A stretch of DNA of 64,000 nt from Mauremys mutica (taxonomy: Eukaryota > Chordata > Testudines > Geoemydidae), in the NCBI RefSeq assembly GCF_020497125.1, contig NC_059075.1, positions 58,733,321-58,797,320 on the forward strand, given 5' to 3'. Below are positions 47,190 to 58,404 of this stretch, piece after piece; position 1 is the first letter of the stretch; each line of letters starts with the position of its first letter. Both the position numbers and the translations under genes were made by a program. The notes under the pieces are model-generated. The model was not told the origin of the DNA. It did no database searches and saw nothing but the letters and a program-made list of their open reading frames with translations.

Positions 47190-47775
47190 TGAAATTAGAT
47201 GAAGGTTTCTAACCATTAGAGGAGCGAAGTTCTGGAACAGCCTTCCAAGGGGAGTAGTGGGGGCAAAAGACATATCTGGCTTTAAGTTGATACGTTTATG
47301 GAGGGGATGGTATGATGGTATGATGGGATAGCCTAATTTTGGCAATTCATTTGGCAATTGATCTTTGATTATTAGCAGGTAAATATGCCCAGTGGTCTGT
47401 GATGGGATGTTAGATGGGGTGGGATCTGAGTTACTACAAAGAATTCTTTCCTGGGTGCTGGCTGGTGAGTCTTGCCCACGTGCTCAGGGTTTAACTGATC
47501 GCCATATTTGGGGCCAGGAAGGAATTTTCCTCCAGGGCAGATTGGCAGAGGCCCTGGAGGTTTTTCGCCTTCCTCTGCAGTATGGGGCATGGGTCACTTG
47601 CTGAAGGATTCTCTGCACCTTAAGGTCTTTAAACCATGATTTGAGGACTTCAGTAACTTAGACATAGGTTAGGGGTTTGTTCCAGGAGTAGGTGGGTGAG
47701 ATTCTGTGGCCTGCATTGTGCAGGAGGTCAGACTAGATGATCATAGTGGTCCCTTCTGACCTTAAAGTCTATGAT
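47190..47775 (+). mobile_element. CR1 LINE 3' end, subfamily with long UTR
   Basis: GTTCTGGAACAGCCTTCCAA marks the C-terminal coding remnant. The UTR goes on with GGCCAGGAAGGAATTTTCCT and ends GTCAGACTAGATGATCATAG, TGGTCCCTTCTGACCTTAAA, GTCTATGA. 5' truncated, with no open frame. Confidence 0.85.
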
Positions 47776-48019
47776 CCATGGGCTGACTGGGGGCTTGATC
47801 CATAATGGCTGCTCTAACTTACACTTTATTACCAATGGGCTCAAGGGCCCCCTCTGGCACCAAGAACCACTGGGGCAGGGGGCAATGGTGTAGGCATACT
47901 TTATTTAAAGCAACTTTTTATTAAATTAAATTTAAATCTCAGTGCTCCACATTGCCTTTTTAATCAATATTTCCGGCTAAGCACCATGCCACACAAAAGT
48001 GACCATAAAGATAAAAGGC

Positions 48020-48478
48020 CAAAGGAAGGTTCAGAGAAGAGCCACAAAAATGATTAAAGGATTGGAAAACATGCTGTACAGTGACAGACTCCAGGAGCAA
48101 ACAAAGAGAAGGTTCAATGGAGACTTGATCACAGTCTAAAAGTACCTACACAGCGAATACAAATTTGATAATGGACTCTTTGGTCAGGAAGAAAAAGGAA
48201 TAAAGATCCAATGGCAGGATTTTGGAAGCTAGAAAAATTCAAACTGCTAATGATACACATTTTTAACAGTGCGAGTAATTAACCATTGGAACAACATACC
48301 AAGGACTGTGGAGGATTCTGCATCAATGGCAACTTTTAAATCTAGATTGGATGTTTTCCTAAAGCAGATGTTCTAGTTCAGGCAGGAGTTAATTCAGGGA
48401 AGTTCTAGACCCTGTGTTATAGAGGAGGTCAGGCTAAATGATCACAGTAGTCTCTTTTGCCTTTATAATCTATCAAAA
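48020..48478 (+). mobile_element. CR1 LINE 3' fragment, diverged
   Basis: Has AGAGCCACAAAAATGATTAA, TTAACCATTGGAACAACATA, TAAATCTAGATTGGATGTTT and a tail GGTCAGGCTAAATGATCACA. Older than the copy at 51.8 kb, with interrupted frames. Confidence 0.85.
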
Positions 48479-48489
48479 TTGTCAATCTT

Positions 48490-48930
48490 GGGTGCTTAAA
48501 GTTAGGCACATAAACCCCTATTTTATCACCAAAATATAAGTGGCCCAAGTTTCAAAGATGCTGAGCATCCATAAACCCCAGTGATTTCAGTTGGCCTTGT
48601 GGTGTGCTCAGTGTCTTTGAAAATCAGCACATTTCTATGTAGGTGCTTAAATATGGATTAAGGTGCCTAACTTTAGGTACATGGAGTCGTTGTAGCCATG
48701 GTGGTGCCAGGATATTAGAGGGAGTATGGGTGAGGTAATATCTGTCACTGGACCAACTTCTGTTGGTGAGAGAGACAAGCTTTCGATTTTACACAGAGCT
48801 CTTTGTCTGTGTACGCGCCAAAGCTTGCCCCTCCCACCTACAGAAGTCGGTCCAATAAATGATATTACTTCACCCAATGTGTCTCTCTAACTTTAGGTAC
48901 CTACTTTTGAAAATCTTGGCCAAGATTAAC
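48490..48930. repeat. TTAGGTGCC-type MITE split by a PLE insertion
   Basis: Palindromic blocks (TTTGAAAATCAGCACATTT, AGGTGCCTAACTTTAGGTAC) lie on both sides of the 206-bp PLE insertion; the part from 48901, CTACTTTTGAAAATCTTGGC, completes the family's end. Confidence 0.6.
48681..48886. mobile_element. PLE insertion (family B), 206 bp, palindromic, 14-bp target duplication
   Basis: CTAACTTTAGGTAC is at 48667-48680 and 48887-48900. The insert holds the PLE end GGGTGAGGTAATATCTGTCA, GACCAACTTCTGTTGGTGAG and GACAAGCTTTCG, and then the same end inverted (CAAAGCTTGCCCC, CAGAAGTCGGTCCAATAAAT, GATATTACTTCACCC). It is thus a head-to-head pair of terminal pieces. On the minus strand it keeps a decayed hammerhead-like core near 48772-48810. 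Confidence 0.8.
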
Positions 48931-48934
48931 ATAT

Positions 48935-51815
48935 TATTCACACAATTTGAGTCCCTTAATTAAAGCAGTAAGGGGCTGATATCCAATACAGAGAGAATTC
49001 TAATGCATGTGGAAACAAAAGATCTACATAATTTTATAGCAAAATAGAATAGGGATTTAAATAAGTAAATACAACGCCCCTCCCGCCACTGCCCTTGTGG
49101 CTACAAAGGTCCCCTTGGCAACTGACCCTGCCCAATAAGTCCAATGTGTGAGCCTGATCTAACTCCATTACAGTCACTGAACAGACTCCCATGGATTTCA
49201 AGGGGAGTTGGTTAGGGTTCTAAATCCAGAGCTCAGAGCCTTAGCAGAAATACCACTGTGGGTTGTTGGGGAAGAGGGGTTAAGATTTTTATTGTGAAAT
49301 GTTCCTTTGGTCTTATAAAAAGGAAAATGCTTTGCATTTTTTTTCTCTTAAAAGAACAGGTCCCAGACTTTTGGAAGCAGTCCCTGTGCGTCACAGGAAC
49401 AGAAGACTGAAAAGTACCCCTTTATGCAATCAAACATGTTCAGCCTCACAGTGTGATGTACATGTCGGCACATCAGATGCACTATTTTGGGTGTTCCAAG
49501 GGCAATTTGAGATCAGACATGGTCTTGGCAAGGTTTGCAGATCATGTCTCAGCCTGACCTGAAACGTCAACCTCACAGAGCTGGAGCAGCAGCGTTAAAG
49601 TTTCTCATGTCAATGAGCAGCAACCTTAGTACAGAGATTCAAACACATCAAAGAATTCTTTGACTGCAAGTTGAGGAGACTCCCCTCTCCCAAGTAAAGG
49701 GGAGTGGGGAGAGAAAAAGACAACCTATTTGCTGTGTTAGCTTTAACAGTCACACACTGTTTGTGGATGGGGGTTATCTTGTGTCCACACTCTCTGATCT
49801 AAGCTCAATGTTTGCTTACAGAGACTGTAAAGCAGGCGGGCTGGAGAGCAGGAATGTTTCACAGCATTACATGTGGTCTCCTCTATAAAGGGACCTTTGA
49901 TATGATTTTTGAGGGGGGAAAAAATCACCTGTAACTGCCACATCAGGAGAGGCCTATTTACAGGGAAAGATCTAGCTCCATTTGGAGGGGGCTGAGTGAC
50001 CATTTGAATGTATATTTTCCCTTCGGGGCTTTAATGGAGAGGGGAAAATAAACCACAAAGTGTATTATAGCTTGGGCTGAATCATTTATACAGGTGGTGG
50101 CCCAGTGCATAAAATCCAACACTATAAGCCATTTACTCACACAGTGTTTCCCAGAAACTTTTTCCTTTCTTCAACCCACCTTGGATGGCATCTGGAATTT
50201 TGTTACCTATAATTTGAAAGAAAAATAACCTCCAAAAAGTCTGGTATAAACAAGATCTAATACTTAATGTAAATCTCACCAAAAAAAATCACTTTTTACC
50301 TAAATAAATAAATAAATAGAACCTGCAAAGTACTTGGTTTGTTTTAAAAAGTATCCGCCTCCTTTGCTCTTCTGTACTTTAAAAAAAAAGTTAACCCTTC
50401 CAAAGGCAAAATATACCTTATCTGTAGCAGATAAATGTTGTGGCTACCGTGACTCCTTTTACAGTTTAATGGACACTGATTTCCAAAATGCAGGGAAAGC
50501 AAAGGCTGAGAAGTGCCCCTTTATGAAATCACACACAGTCAGCCTCAGAGTGCGACACACATGTCAGCCCAGTAGAAGCACAAGAGGGATCCCTTTATGT
50601 AAAAAAACCAAAACACTGAGTGTCACACATGAATCTTTGTCTTCCTCTTTCCCCTCAGAGGAACCACAAAGCTTACTGCAGTACTGGCCATAACCACCCC
50701 ATAGCTGGAGAGAGAGTGAAGCAGGTTTTGGCTCCCGCAGTAAGTAAATTTTAAAAAAAAGTGAGTACTTGGCAGGCAGAGGGGGATAGTGGGCGTTGTT
50801 GTGTTATGTGGGGAGGAATCTTTGCATCTGTGAAATTGCTTCCATCTTCTCAGCTCTTATCCAAGCCATCAGTCAGAAGGTGTCTTTGAAAGCTTGGCCC
50901 ATTCACCTTGTCCCTGACTGTCTGCTAGGAAGGACATCTGGGAGCACAGCTTGTGCTGACATCACTGTGCCCCAGCTGCCACATACTGCAGTTGGGGGAG
51001 GAGCTATCTCAATGCACTAGAGCACCCCCGCCCTTCCCTGAAGTGGTAGAAGTTTGGCTGCCACATCAGTGCTATGTGACCACCCTCAAAGTGGGGCAGA
51101 GGGCATCCCCCTTCTGGGATCTGCAGTTGCAAGGCTGTGTGCCAAGCCTGTGTCAGAGCCAGGTTTTGGGCATGTACTAAATGTATTATGGTAGCACCCA
51201 AAAGCTCCAATCAGGATCTCATTTGTACATAATCTCATTTCTCTGTGTCAGGTCACAACAGCTTCGCATACCTACATATCCATTCTGATGTGCGTCTAAG
51301 CGCATATGCTCTTTATTAATGATGAGATATTCATTGGTTACTGCTGTTTGCTAATCTAGGATTTCTCTGTTATTTTAACTAGTCAGTTCATGAGATTTTT
51401 AAGGGAATTTTTAATTTGCATCATTTAGATTAAATGTCTCTCTATTATGAGAAAATGTTAATGTCACTTCAGTGTCAGTCTGTTGTATTTAAATACGAGT
51501 CGAGGGTTCTTTGCCTATAATTCCCCATATCCCTGTATCTTACAAAAGTTTTCTTGCCAATTAAAAGTTGCTTTGAGGAAAAAAAGTAACCTGAATGAGC
51601 CCAGTGCTGGTGTGTGGTTTCCAGCACTGCAGTGAACATTTGGGTGGGGAGTAAAGGGGGTTAAAATATGGTTTTACTTATAGCAATTTAACAAAAGAAT
51701 GTATTAAAATGTTTTAATTACAAGTATTTTTTTATAAAATCCCTTCAATATCCTAACTCCGGGAGCTATTCCATCCAACGGTGTCCTCTTTCAAGTGCTG
51801 TGTAGGCAGAGGTGT
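48935..51815. other. Mostly unannotated, with a local direct duplication and (AAAT)n
   Basis: 49408-49481 and 50504-50581 are diverged direct copies (see findings). (AAAT)n lies at 50301-50319. I see no coding or known-repeat signal in the rest. Confidence 0.45.
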
Positions 51816-51851
51816 GTGATTTGGATAAGGGGTACGTGATTTGGATAAGGG

Positions 51852-53114
51852 GTACCAGGCAAATTAGTTGAAACAATAGTTAAGAATAAAATTGTCAGAC
51901 ACATAGAAAAACATAAACTGTTGAGCAATAGTCAACATGGTTTCTGTAAAGGGAAATCGTGTCTTACTAATCTATTAGAGTTCTTTGAAGGGGTCAACAA
52001 ACATGTGGACAAGGGGGATCCGGTGGACATAGTGTACTTAGATTTCCAGAAAGCCTTTGACAAGGTCCCTCACCAAAGGCTCTTACGTAAATTAAGCTGT
52101 CATGGGATAAAAGGGAAGGTCCTTTCATGGATTGAGAACTGGTTAAAGGACAGGGAACAAAGGGTAGGAATTAATGGTAAATTCTCAGAATGGAGAGGGG
52201 TAACTAGTGGTGTTCCCCAGGGGTCAGTCCTAGGACCAATCCTATTCAATTTATTCATAAATGATCTGGAGAAAGGGGTAAACAGTGAGGTGGCAAAGTT
52301 TGCAGATGATACTAAACTGCTCAAGATAGTTAAGACCAAAGCAGATTGTGAAGAACTTCAAAAAGATCTCACAAAACTAAGTGATTGGGCAACAAAATGG
52401 CAAATGAAATTTAATGTGGATAACTGTAAAGTAATGCACATTGGAAAAAATAACCCCAACTATACATACAACATGATGGGGGCTAATTTAGCTACAACGA
52501 GTCAGGAAAAAGATCTTGGAGTCATCATGGATAGTTCTCTGAAGATGTCCACGCAGTGTGCAGAGGCGGTCAGAAAAGCAAACAGGATGTTAGGAATCAT
52601 TAAAAAGGGGATAGAAAATAAGACTGAGAATATATTATTGCCCTTATATAAATCCATGGTACGCCCACATCTCGAATACTGTGTACAGATGTGGTCTCCT
52701 CACCTCAAAAAAGATATTCTAGCACTAGAAAAGGTTCAGAAAAGGGCAACTAAAATGATTAGGGGTTTGGAGAGGGTCCCATACGAGAAAAGATTAAAGA
52801 GGCTAGGACTCTTCAGCTTGGAAAAGAGGAGACTAAGGGGGGATATGACAGAGGTATATAAAATCATGAGTGATGTTGAGAAAGTGGATAAGGAAAAGTT
52901 ATTTACTTATTCCCATAATACAAGAACTAGGGGTCACCAAATGAAATTAATAGGCAGCAGGTTTAAAACAAATAAAAGGAAGTTCTTCTTCACGCAGCGC
53001 ACAGTCAACTTGTGGAACTCCTTACCTGAGGAGGTTGTGAAGGCTAGGACTATAACAATGTTTAAAAGGGGACTGGATAAATTCATGATGGCTAAGTCCA
53101 TAAATGGCTATTAG
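51852..53114 (+). CDS. CR1 ORF2 reverse transcriptase, C-terminal part (partial, no start)
   Basis: One open frame of about 420 codons with no stop until TAG. It has no true start: the frame enters from the truncated 5' end with VPGKLVE, and the TTG at 51921 is an internal leucine. Numbering from that [23 protein letters not shown] (39-58) carries the first catalytic Asp of the RT palm, [20 protein letters not shown] (96-115) is RT block 4, and [10 protein letters not shown] (125-134) is the catalytic FADD box. The rest is the thumb and the CR1 C-terminal region. The N-terminal RT fingers and the APE endonuclease are absent, so it cannot mobilise itself. The catalytic residues and full frame are intact, which points to a recent insertion. 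No host promoter is seen. Confidence 0.93.
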   Translation, partial: VPGKLVETIVKNKIVRHIEKHKLLSNSQHGFCKGKSCLTNLLEFFEGVNKHVDKGDPVDIVYLDFQKAFDKVPHQRLLRKLSCHGIKGKVLSWIENWLKDREQRVGINGKFSEWRGVTSGVPQGSVLGPILFNLFINDLEKGVNSEVAKFADDTKLLKIVKTKADCEELQKDLTKLSDWATKWQMKFNVDNCKVMHIGKNNPNYTYNMMGANLATTSQEKDLGVIMDSSLKMSTQCAEAVRKANRMLGIIKKGIENKTENILLPLYKSMVRPHLEYCVQMWSPHLKKDILALEKVQKRATKMIRGLERVPYEKRLKRLGLFSLEKRRLRGDMTEVYKIMSDVEKVDKEKLFTYSHNTRTRGHQMKLIGSRFKTNKRKFFFTQRTVNLWNSLPEEVVKARTITMFKRGLDKFMMAKSINGY

Positions 53115-53310
53115 CTAGGATGGGTAAGAATGGTGTCCCTAGCCTCTGTTCATCAGAGGATGGAGATGGATGGCAGGAGAGAGATCACTTGATCATTGCC
53201 TGTTAGGTTCACTCCCTCTGGGGCATCTGGCATTGGCCACTGTCGGTAGACAGATACTGGGCTAGATGGACCTTTGGTCTGACCCGGTACGGCCATTCTT
53301 ATGTTCTTAG
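51852..53310 (+). mobile_element. CR1 LINE, 5' truncated, well preserved
   Basis: About 1.46 kb: the RT reading frame from about 51852 to the TAG at 53112-53114, then a 3' UTR with GGGGCATCTGGCATTGGCCA and GGTCTGACCCGGTACGGCCA, ending in an ATTCTTATGTTCTTAG tail. CR1 inserts by target-primed reverse transcription and is usually 5' truncated, as here. A 20-bp perfect tandem duplication sits at the 5' junction (51816-51855). Confidence 0.92.
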
Positions 53311-53507
53311 ATAATCTCACAGTTTGCCCATGCTGAGAAGTGACATTTTCATTTAGATAATTCTGAAAAATGTTTCCCACAAGCCAGATAAGCCTTGAGA
53401 TTTTTAAAGGGTCATGTACACCAGGGTGCTATTTCCAAGTTCTAAAATGTATTTTGTGGGGTTCACTGGGCTCCTCTATTTCTGAAATAAGGACTGAGTC
53501 GGTGGTG

Positions 53508-53665
53508 CTGTGGGAGGAACAGAACTGGACTGGGACTCAGGTCACCTGAGTCTTGTTTACAGATTTAGTGCATGTCCTTGACCAAGTCACTTAACTTCTC
53601 TTTATCTCAGCTTCCCCTGCTGCCTAATGAAGATAATGATCCACCCCTACCTCCAGGGGTGCCAT
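53508..53665 (+). repeat. MIR
   Basis: GGACTGGGACTCAGGTCACC, ATGTCCTTGACCAAGTCACT, TTATCTCAGCTTCCCCTGCT: MIR core in plus orientation. Confidence 0.8.
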
Positions 53666-53669
53666 GAGA

Positions 53670-55160
53670 CCAGACTGTTATTAGTCATGGCACTGGTAGG
53701 ATGCAAGGAGCCTTTTCCCTGTTGTGCAGTCTGCACAAGAGGACAGTCACTGTTGCAGTCCCTGCATTTAGGTGAGAACAAGGTCTGTTTCCTCTTATGG
53801 GCCCCTGGGGGCATTCATCACCACGCAAAGAGAAGGGACCAACCCCTGTGCTAAGTACCCCTGGAGTGGCAGTGTGGTCTAGATAACCTCTGTGCACTCA
53901 GGAATGGGGAGAGGGATTGTGCTTCCCTGAGGCACCACCTTTTAGGTTCTCCCTTGTCTGTATCACCCCTTAGTCGGGGCTGTGCCCTAAAGGCACAATC
54001 TAGCCCTAACTGGTTATGAGGCATTCTGATACTATGGCGATGAGTGTCATAGATATACCTCCACATAAATAGAGCAATCCAAGCACAGCCAGTGGCCTAT
54101 TCATTAAAATGATATTGTTCATGGTAATATGCAGACTGCCCTCTATAAAGACTTCAAGAGCTCTAGATGGAAAGTGGGACTGGCTGGCTAACACCCAGCA
54201 GCGAATGTAAAGTAAGAGGGCCAAGCTTGGAATTTCATTGGTAGTTTTACTGTGAGGTCTGGTTCTGCCTCAGTTTCTATTATTCACTAAAATAACCAGA
54301 AAGACTAAGCCAAGAACTCCCTGAAGGTTCTTCAATGATCCTTTTTACGGTGCGAGGCTGTACAGTGGGTCTGCTGCCCAGAATGCATGCTGTACTAGTA
54401 AGAACCAGCCACAATTCCAGTCTAATCCCCATAGCCTCTGAGCATTCATATCTCGCACTGAAATCAATGGAGTTGAGGCACTCAGCGAGAACTTCAGGGG
54501 TTCAGTATGCAGCATGAGCCGAGTGTTAGACTCCTTTTCCCTTTGGAATGAAAAACCAACACCAGAGCTTCTCCAGCCAATGCTATTTTTTACCACCACG
54601 CAGCACATAGAATTTCTTTAACAAGATGCCAATAATCATTGCCAGTTACCTTTTCCTAACAAACTGCTCGGGAATTAGACTTCCCAAAAGGTTCTGTTTC
54701 GAAGCACAGTGGGGTTTGGAACAGATTTTTCACACTCCTCATTCTCGTTCCCATCCTCTCTTTGATTCTGCAGCATGGATTGTTGATGTTGTTTTAAGTG
54801 TGTTAGCTGACATCTGAAGAGGCACTGTTCCCTTAGGAGAAAAGGACACTGTGACCAGATATTAATTGTAAACACATTTTTTAAAATGTGTTCCTCAGAG
54901 GTCCACAAAGACTTTGAAGTAAAAAAGTTTATGGTAATTTTCATTAGTGCCTTTCCTTCCCCTCACTCCCCCAGCATTAAAACTATAAATGTAGCCAGGA
55001 AGTCAGCTGTCAAAGATTCCAGTGGCTCTACATAGGTTAGTCCATCTACTTTCCAACAAACACATTTAATAAGATTAATATAGTTACAACAAATAGCAAT
55101 GTCATTAATACCAACTCACCTGTTGCCTCATTTTACAATCTTTAACAACAAAACTATTTT
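53670..55160. other. Unannotated stretch
   Basis: No recognisable feature. Confidence 0.45.
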
Positions 55161-55164
55161 TCAA

Positions 55165-55275
55165 AGACAGGTAGGTATCATCACCTCCCCATTTTACAGG
55201 TAGGCAAACAGACACAGAGAGATTAAGTGATTTCCTCAACATGGCAAGGGAGAAAAGAATTGTATGCAACCTGTG
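55165..55275 (-). repeat. MIR fragment
   Basis: CCCCATTTTACAGGTAGGCA, GACACAGAGAGATTAAGTGA: the complement of the MIR core. Confidence 0.7.
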
Positions 55276-55279
55276 ACCC

Positions 55280-57290
55280 TTACCTTTAACATCTATCACT
55301 TGTGTGGGTCTTGCTAGAATTTAAAGGGATTTGAAACAACAGTGGGCTAAATTGTGGCTATTAATAACAATACAGGGAAAGTGGCATAATCCCTTAAACC
55401 ATCAAAAGGACAGATATAGAGACTGAAAAAGGGGTTGGTTTTGTGTCTGCCCATATTCAATCTGAAAGCAAATATACATTTAGCTCTCTTCTGCATTCTG
55501 CTCCTGCTAGGAGCAGGAATAATTTCCACACAGTGCACAGGAATGACTGCTTGGTTCAGGCAATGACATATGTAAATTCAGTTAAACACAGAGGCTATAA
55601 GTACTTCCCCCTGCTATGTCCCTTGTGGCCCTCATCACTTGCAGATGTTTGTGACTTTCCATAGGAAGCAGAAACAGGGCAGCCAGCAGCCACAGCACAC
55701 TCCTGCTGCGCCCCACAAGATTTTGATGTGTATGTACGCTCATTGCCAGCCAGAATTTGGCCCTTTGGCTGTAAGTTTTTTATTTGTTGAGCACTGACCT
55801 GTTGCTCACAACATTCAGAACCAAAAAGGAGCCACAGTCCCTACACCAAGGACTTTACAGCCAAAGAAGTAAAGCACATTCATTAACAAAACCGAGGAAG
55901 CACCGCTTACCAGAGGCATGCCGCAGATTTTTTTAATGAACCCTCACAGATCAGGAGGCAGTGGCTATGTCTGGCCAGCAGGATGAGAAATGTATCTATC
56001 AAAGGAAATTAAAGGAGTGCATGAGTGGAGCTCACTTGGCTAGGATGAGAAAAATGTTCCAATTATGAATGTTAATGTGAAAGAAGGCACAGAGATGGGA
56101 GGGGGTCTGAGGTATCAGCAAAGCTAAGTGAGGGAATTTGTGAGAGTAAACAGGGATGAGGTTGATCACGTAGGTGGCAGCAGAGTTTTGCAGAGCTTAG
56201 AAAGTTCATGGTCTAGAAGGCAATAAGACACACATGTACTTTAACCTTTAGCATATAATACTGGTAGAGTTCAAATTCCGCTCAAGGACAAATGTCTGGG
56301 TTTGGGTTCTCCAGAAACAGATACTTCCATGAAAAGCTATTAAACCATTTTTCCATGGAGATTTGGGAAGAGGGAGTGGGAAGTACATTTTAAACTCCTA
56401 ATCCAAGTTTGTTTTGTGCAGCATTTCTTTTATTTGAAAGAAAACATATGCCAGACAAAATCAAATATTATTCAACCACAAAGCCAAAATAGTTGACGTC
56501 CAGCCCCCTGTGCCTGTCTTCCATTCTAATAGTCATCTTTAAATATGAATATAGTTTAAATAGTCTTGCTTTTTTGAATGCAGAGTGGAATCCTTTGTAC
56601 AGGAATGTAGGAGACCAAGGTGTTCTGGTTAGTTCCAAAAGGATAATTCACAAAGGAAACAGAAGTCTGTTCTCTTAGAAGGAAAGTTAAAAAGAAGAAA
56701 AGCCCATTGTATCCATTAAGAAGCGTAGTCCCTGAACAAACCTATAAATAATAATACCAAAAGGCATTTTAGTTCAACTTTGCATATTTCCAATTGGATC
56801 ATGGAAAACACTTTCTATTTTCGTCCAATAAAAAAGAATGATATTAAATACGGCTCCAGGAAAAGTGTCAGATTTTGTTTCTATTAAAAGATGAAAAATC
56901 TATATTTACCTTAGAGTTTTCTTTCCATTTTCCAATATCCTACTCATTCTAGAATTAATAATACCATCTGCACAGGAAGGATTACAGTACGTGTAGAATG
57001 ATACTTGCCAGTCAATTTAACAAAAATATAACCTTTTGGAAATGTTAACAGCTCTATAACAGTTATTCTAACCTTTTGTTCCTCTTTGATACAACAACAT
57101 ACTTTCCTTTTTTACATAAAGCAGCACAGATAAATTCATCCAGCTTCTGTGTTACATAAACTAGTTGTAGGGAGGTAGATTTTCTGAGGCTAGTAACAGC
57201 ATGGAATCCAGATGAATTTTCTGCCGGGCCCTTGCTTAGTACCTGCCACATTGTCAGTACTAGAACTTTCTCTCAATAATGCTCATAAAG
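55280..57290. other. Unannotated stretch
   Basis: No recognisable gene or repeat. Confidence 0.45.
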
Positions 57291-57291
57291 A

Positions 57292-57385
57292 CTTCAGTCC
57301 TGTAAAGCTCTTAAGCATGTGCATAATCTTACACACATCAGTAGTCCCATTTACTTTACTGAGACTATCCACATGCATAAAGTTA
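57292..57385. repeat. CTTAAGCATGTGC-type MITE fragment
   Basis: GCTCTTAAGCATGTGCATAA faces a worn inverted half, CCACATGCATAAAGTTATAC, the same family as at 16795. Confidence 0.5.
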
Positions 57386-57769
57386 TACACTTTTTTGTAA
57401 ATTTTTATTTAAATATTACAAGAATATACACTTATAAAACTTTTCTTTTGTTTTCAATAATATTTCTAAATCTAAAAGAGATGGTGGCACAATACCTATA
57501 CAGTAATAGGAGATAGACACAAACCTATATGGAAGGAACAGAATTTTGAAATATTTTGAAACATTTTGAAATAATTTATTGTCATTACCTATTTCTTTTC
57601 AAACTGGTCCACATTCTGCATTCTTGCTGAGACTTGCTCCATTAGAAGGCTGACTCTGGTCAAGTTGAGAGTGTATAGTTCTTTGTGGTCCTGCTGGGTT
57701 TGTCCATCTTATTGGGATTACTTTTGGATTGGGGCCAAAGGGACTGTTGGCTAGCATCAAAGCAGAGAG

Positions 57770-58260
57770 ACAGAGAGTCAGGACCAGTTGGCTCTGCTCT
57801 TAGGCCTGGTCTACACTGCGGGGGGTTGGAGGGGTGGGGGGAGGGGGCGGCAAGGTTGATCTAAGATATGCAACTTCAGCTATGAGAATAGCGTAGCTGA
57901 AGTCGACGTATCTTAGATCGACTTACCTCCTGTCCTCACAGCACGGGATCGACAGCAGCGGCTCCCCCATCGACTCCGCTTCTGGCTCTCGCCCTGGTGG
58001 AGTTCTGGAGCTGACAGCAGAGCATTCGGGGGTTGATTTATCATGTCTAGATGAGACACGATAAATTGATCCCTGATAGATCGATCGCTACCCGCCGATC
58101 CGGCTGGTAGTGTGGACATACCCTTAGTTCTACCCTGACTTATGTAACCTTAGGCAAGTCGCAAACCTCAGTTTATTGATTTATAAAATGGGGATAACAA
58201 CTCTTGTTGCAAAATTTAATGACTCAGTATTTGAAATCACACTGAGAATCTTTGATAGAA
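57770..58260 (+). repeat. MIR split by a Harbinger MITE
   Basis: GAGTCAGGACCAGTTGGCTC before the MITE and TATGTAACCTTAGGCAAGTC, CCTCAGTTTATTG, TTATAAAATGGGGATAACAA after it follow MIR order. Confidence 0.65.
57803..58123. mobile_element. PIF/Harbinger MITE, 321 bp, TTA target duplication
   Basis: TTA at 57800-57802 and 58124-58126 flanks GGCCTGGTCTACACT and TAGTGTGGACATACCC. Hairpins at 57855-57923 (GATCTAAGATATGC, CTTCAGCTAT facing GTAGCTGAAG, GTATCTTAGATC) and about 58029-58074 (TGATTTATCATGTCT facing AGACACGATAAATTGA). Non-coding. Confidence 0.9.
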
Positions 58261-58289
58261 AGTCATTAGTATTAGCCTTGAGGAAATGG

Positions 58290-58400
58290 AGTGCAGAGAA
58301 GTGAAATAACTTGCCCAAGGTCGTATAGTCTATAGCAGAGTTTAGCCAAGCATAGAATCCCGGTTTCCTGATACCCAGTCTTGTGCCATAGCTACAAAAA
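58290..58400 (-). repeat. MIR fragment
   Basis: GTGCAGAGAAGTGAAATAAC, TTGCCCAAGGTCGTATAG, ATAGAATCCCGGTTTCCTGA: the complement of the MIR core and B-box region. Confidence 0.75.
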
Positions 58401-58404
58401 CTTT

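Noticed and set aside
48772..48810. Third active hammerhead in PLE family B
   Set aside because: The core box on the minus strand reads CAGACAA and the stem is broken, so only a decayed trace remains.
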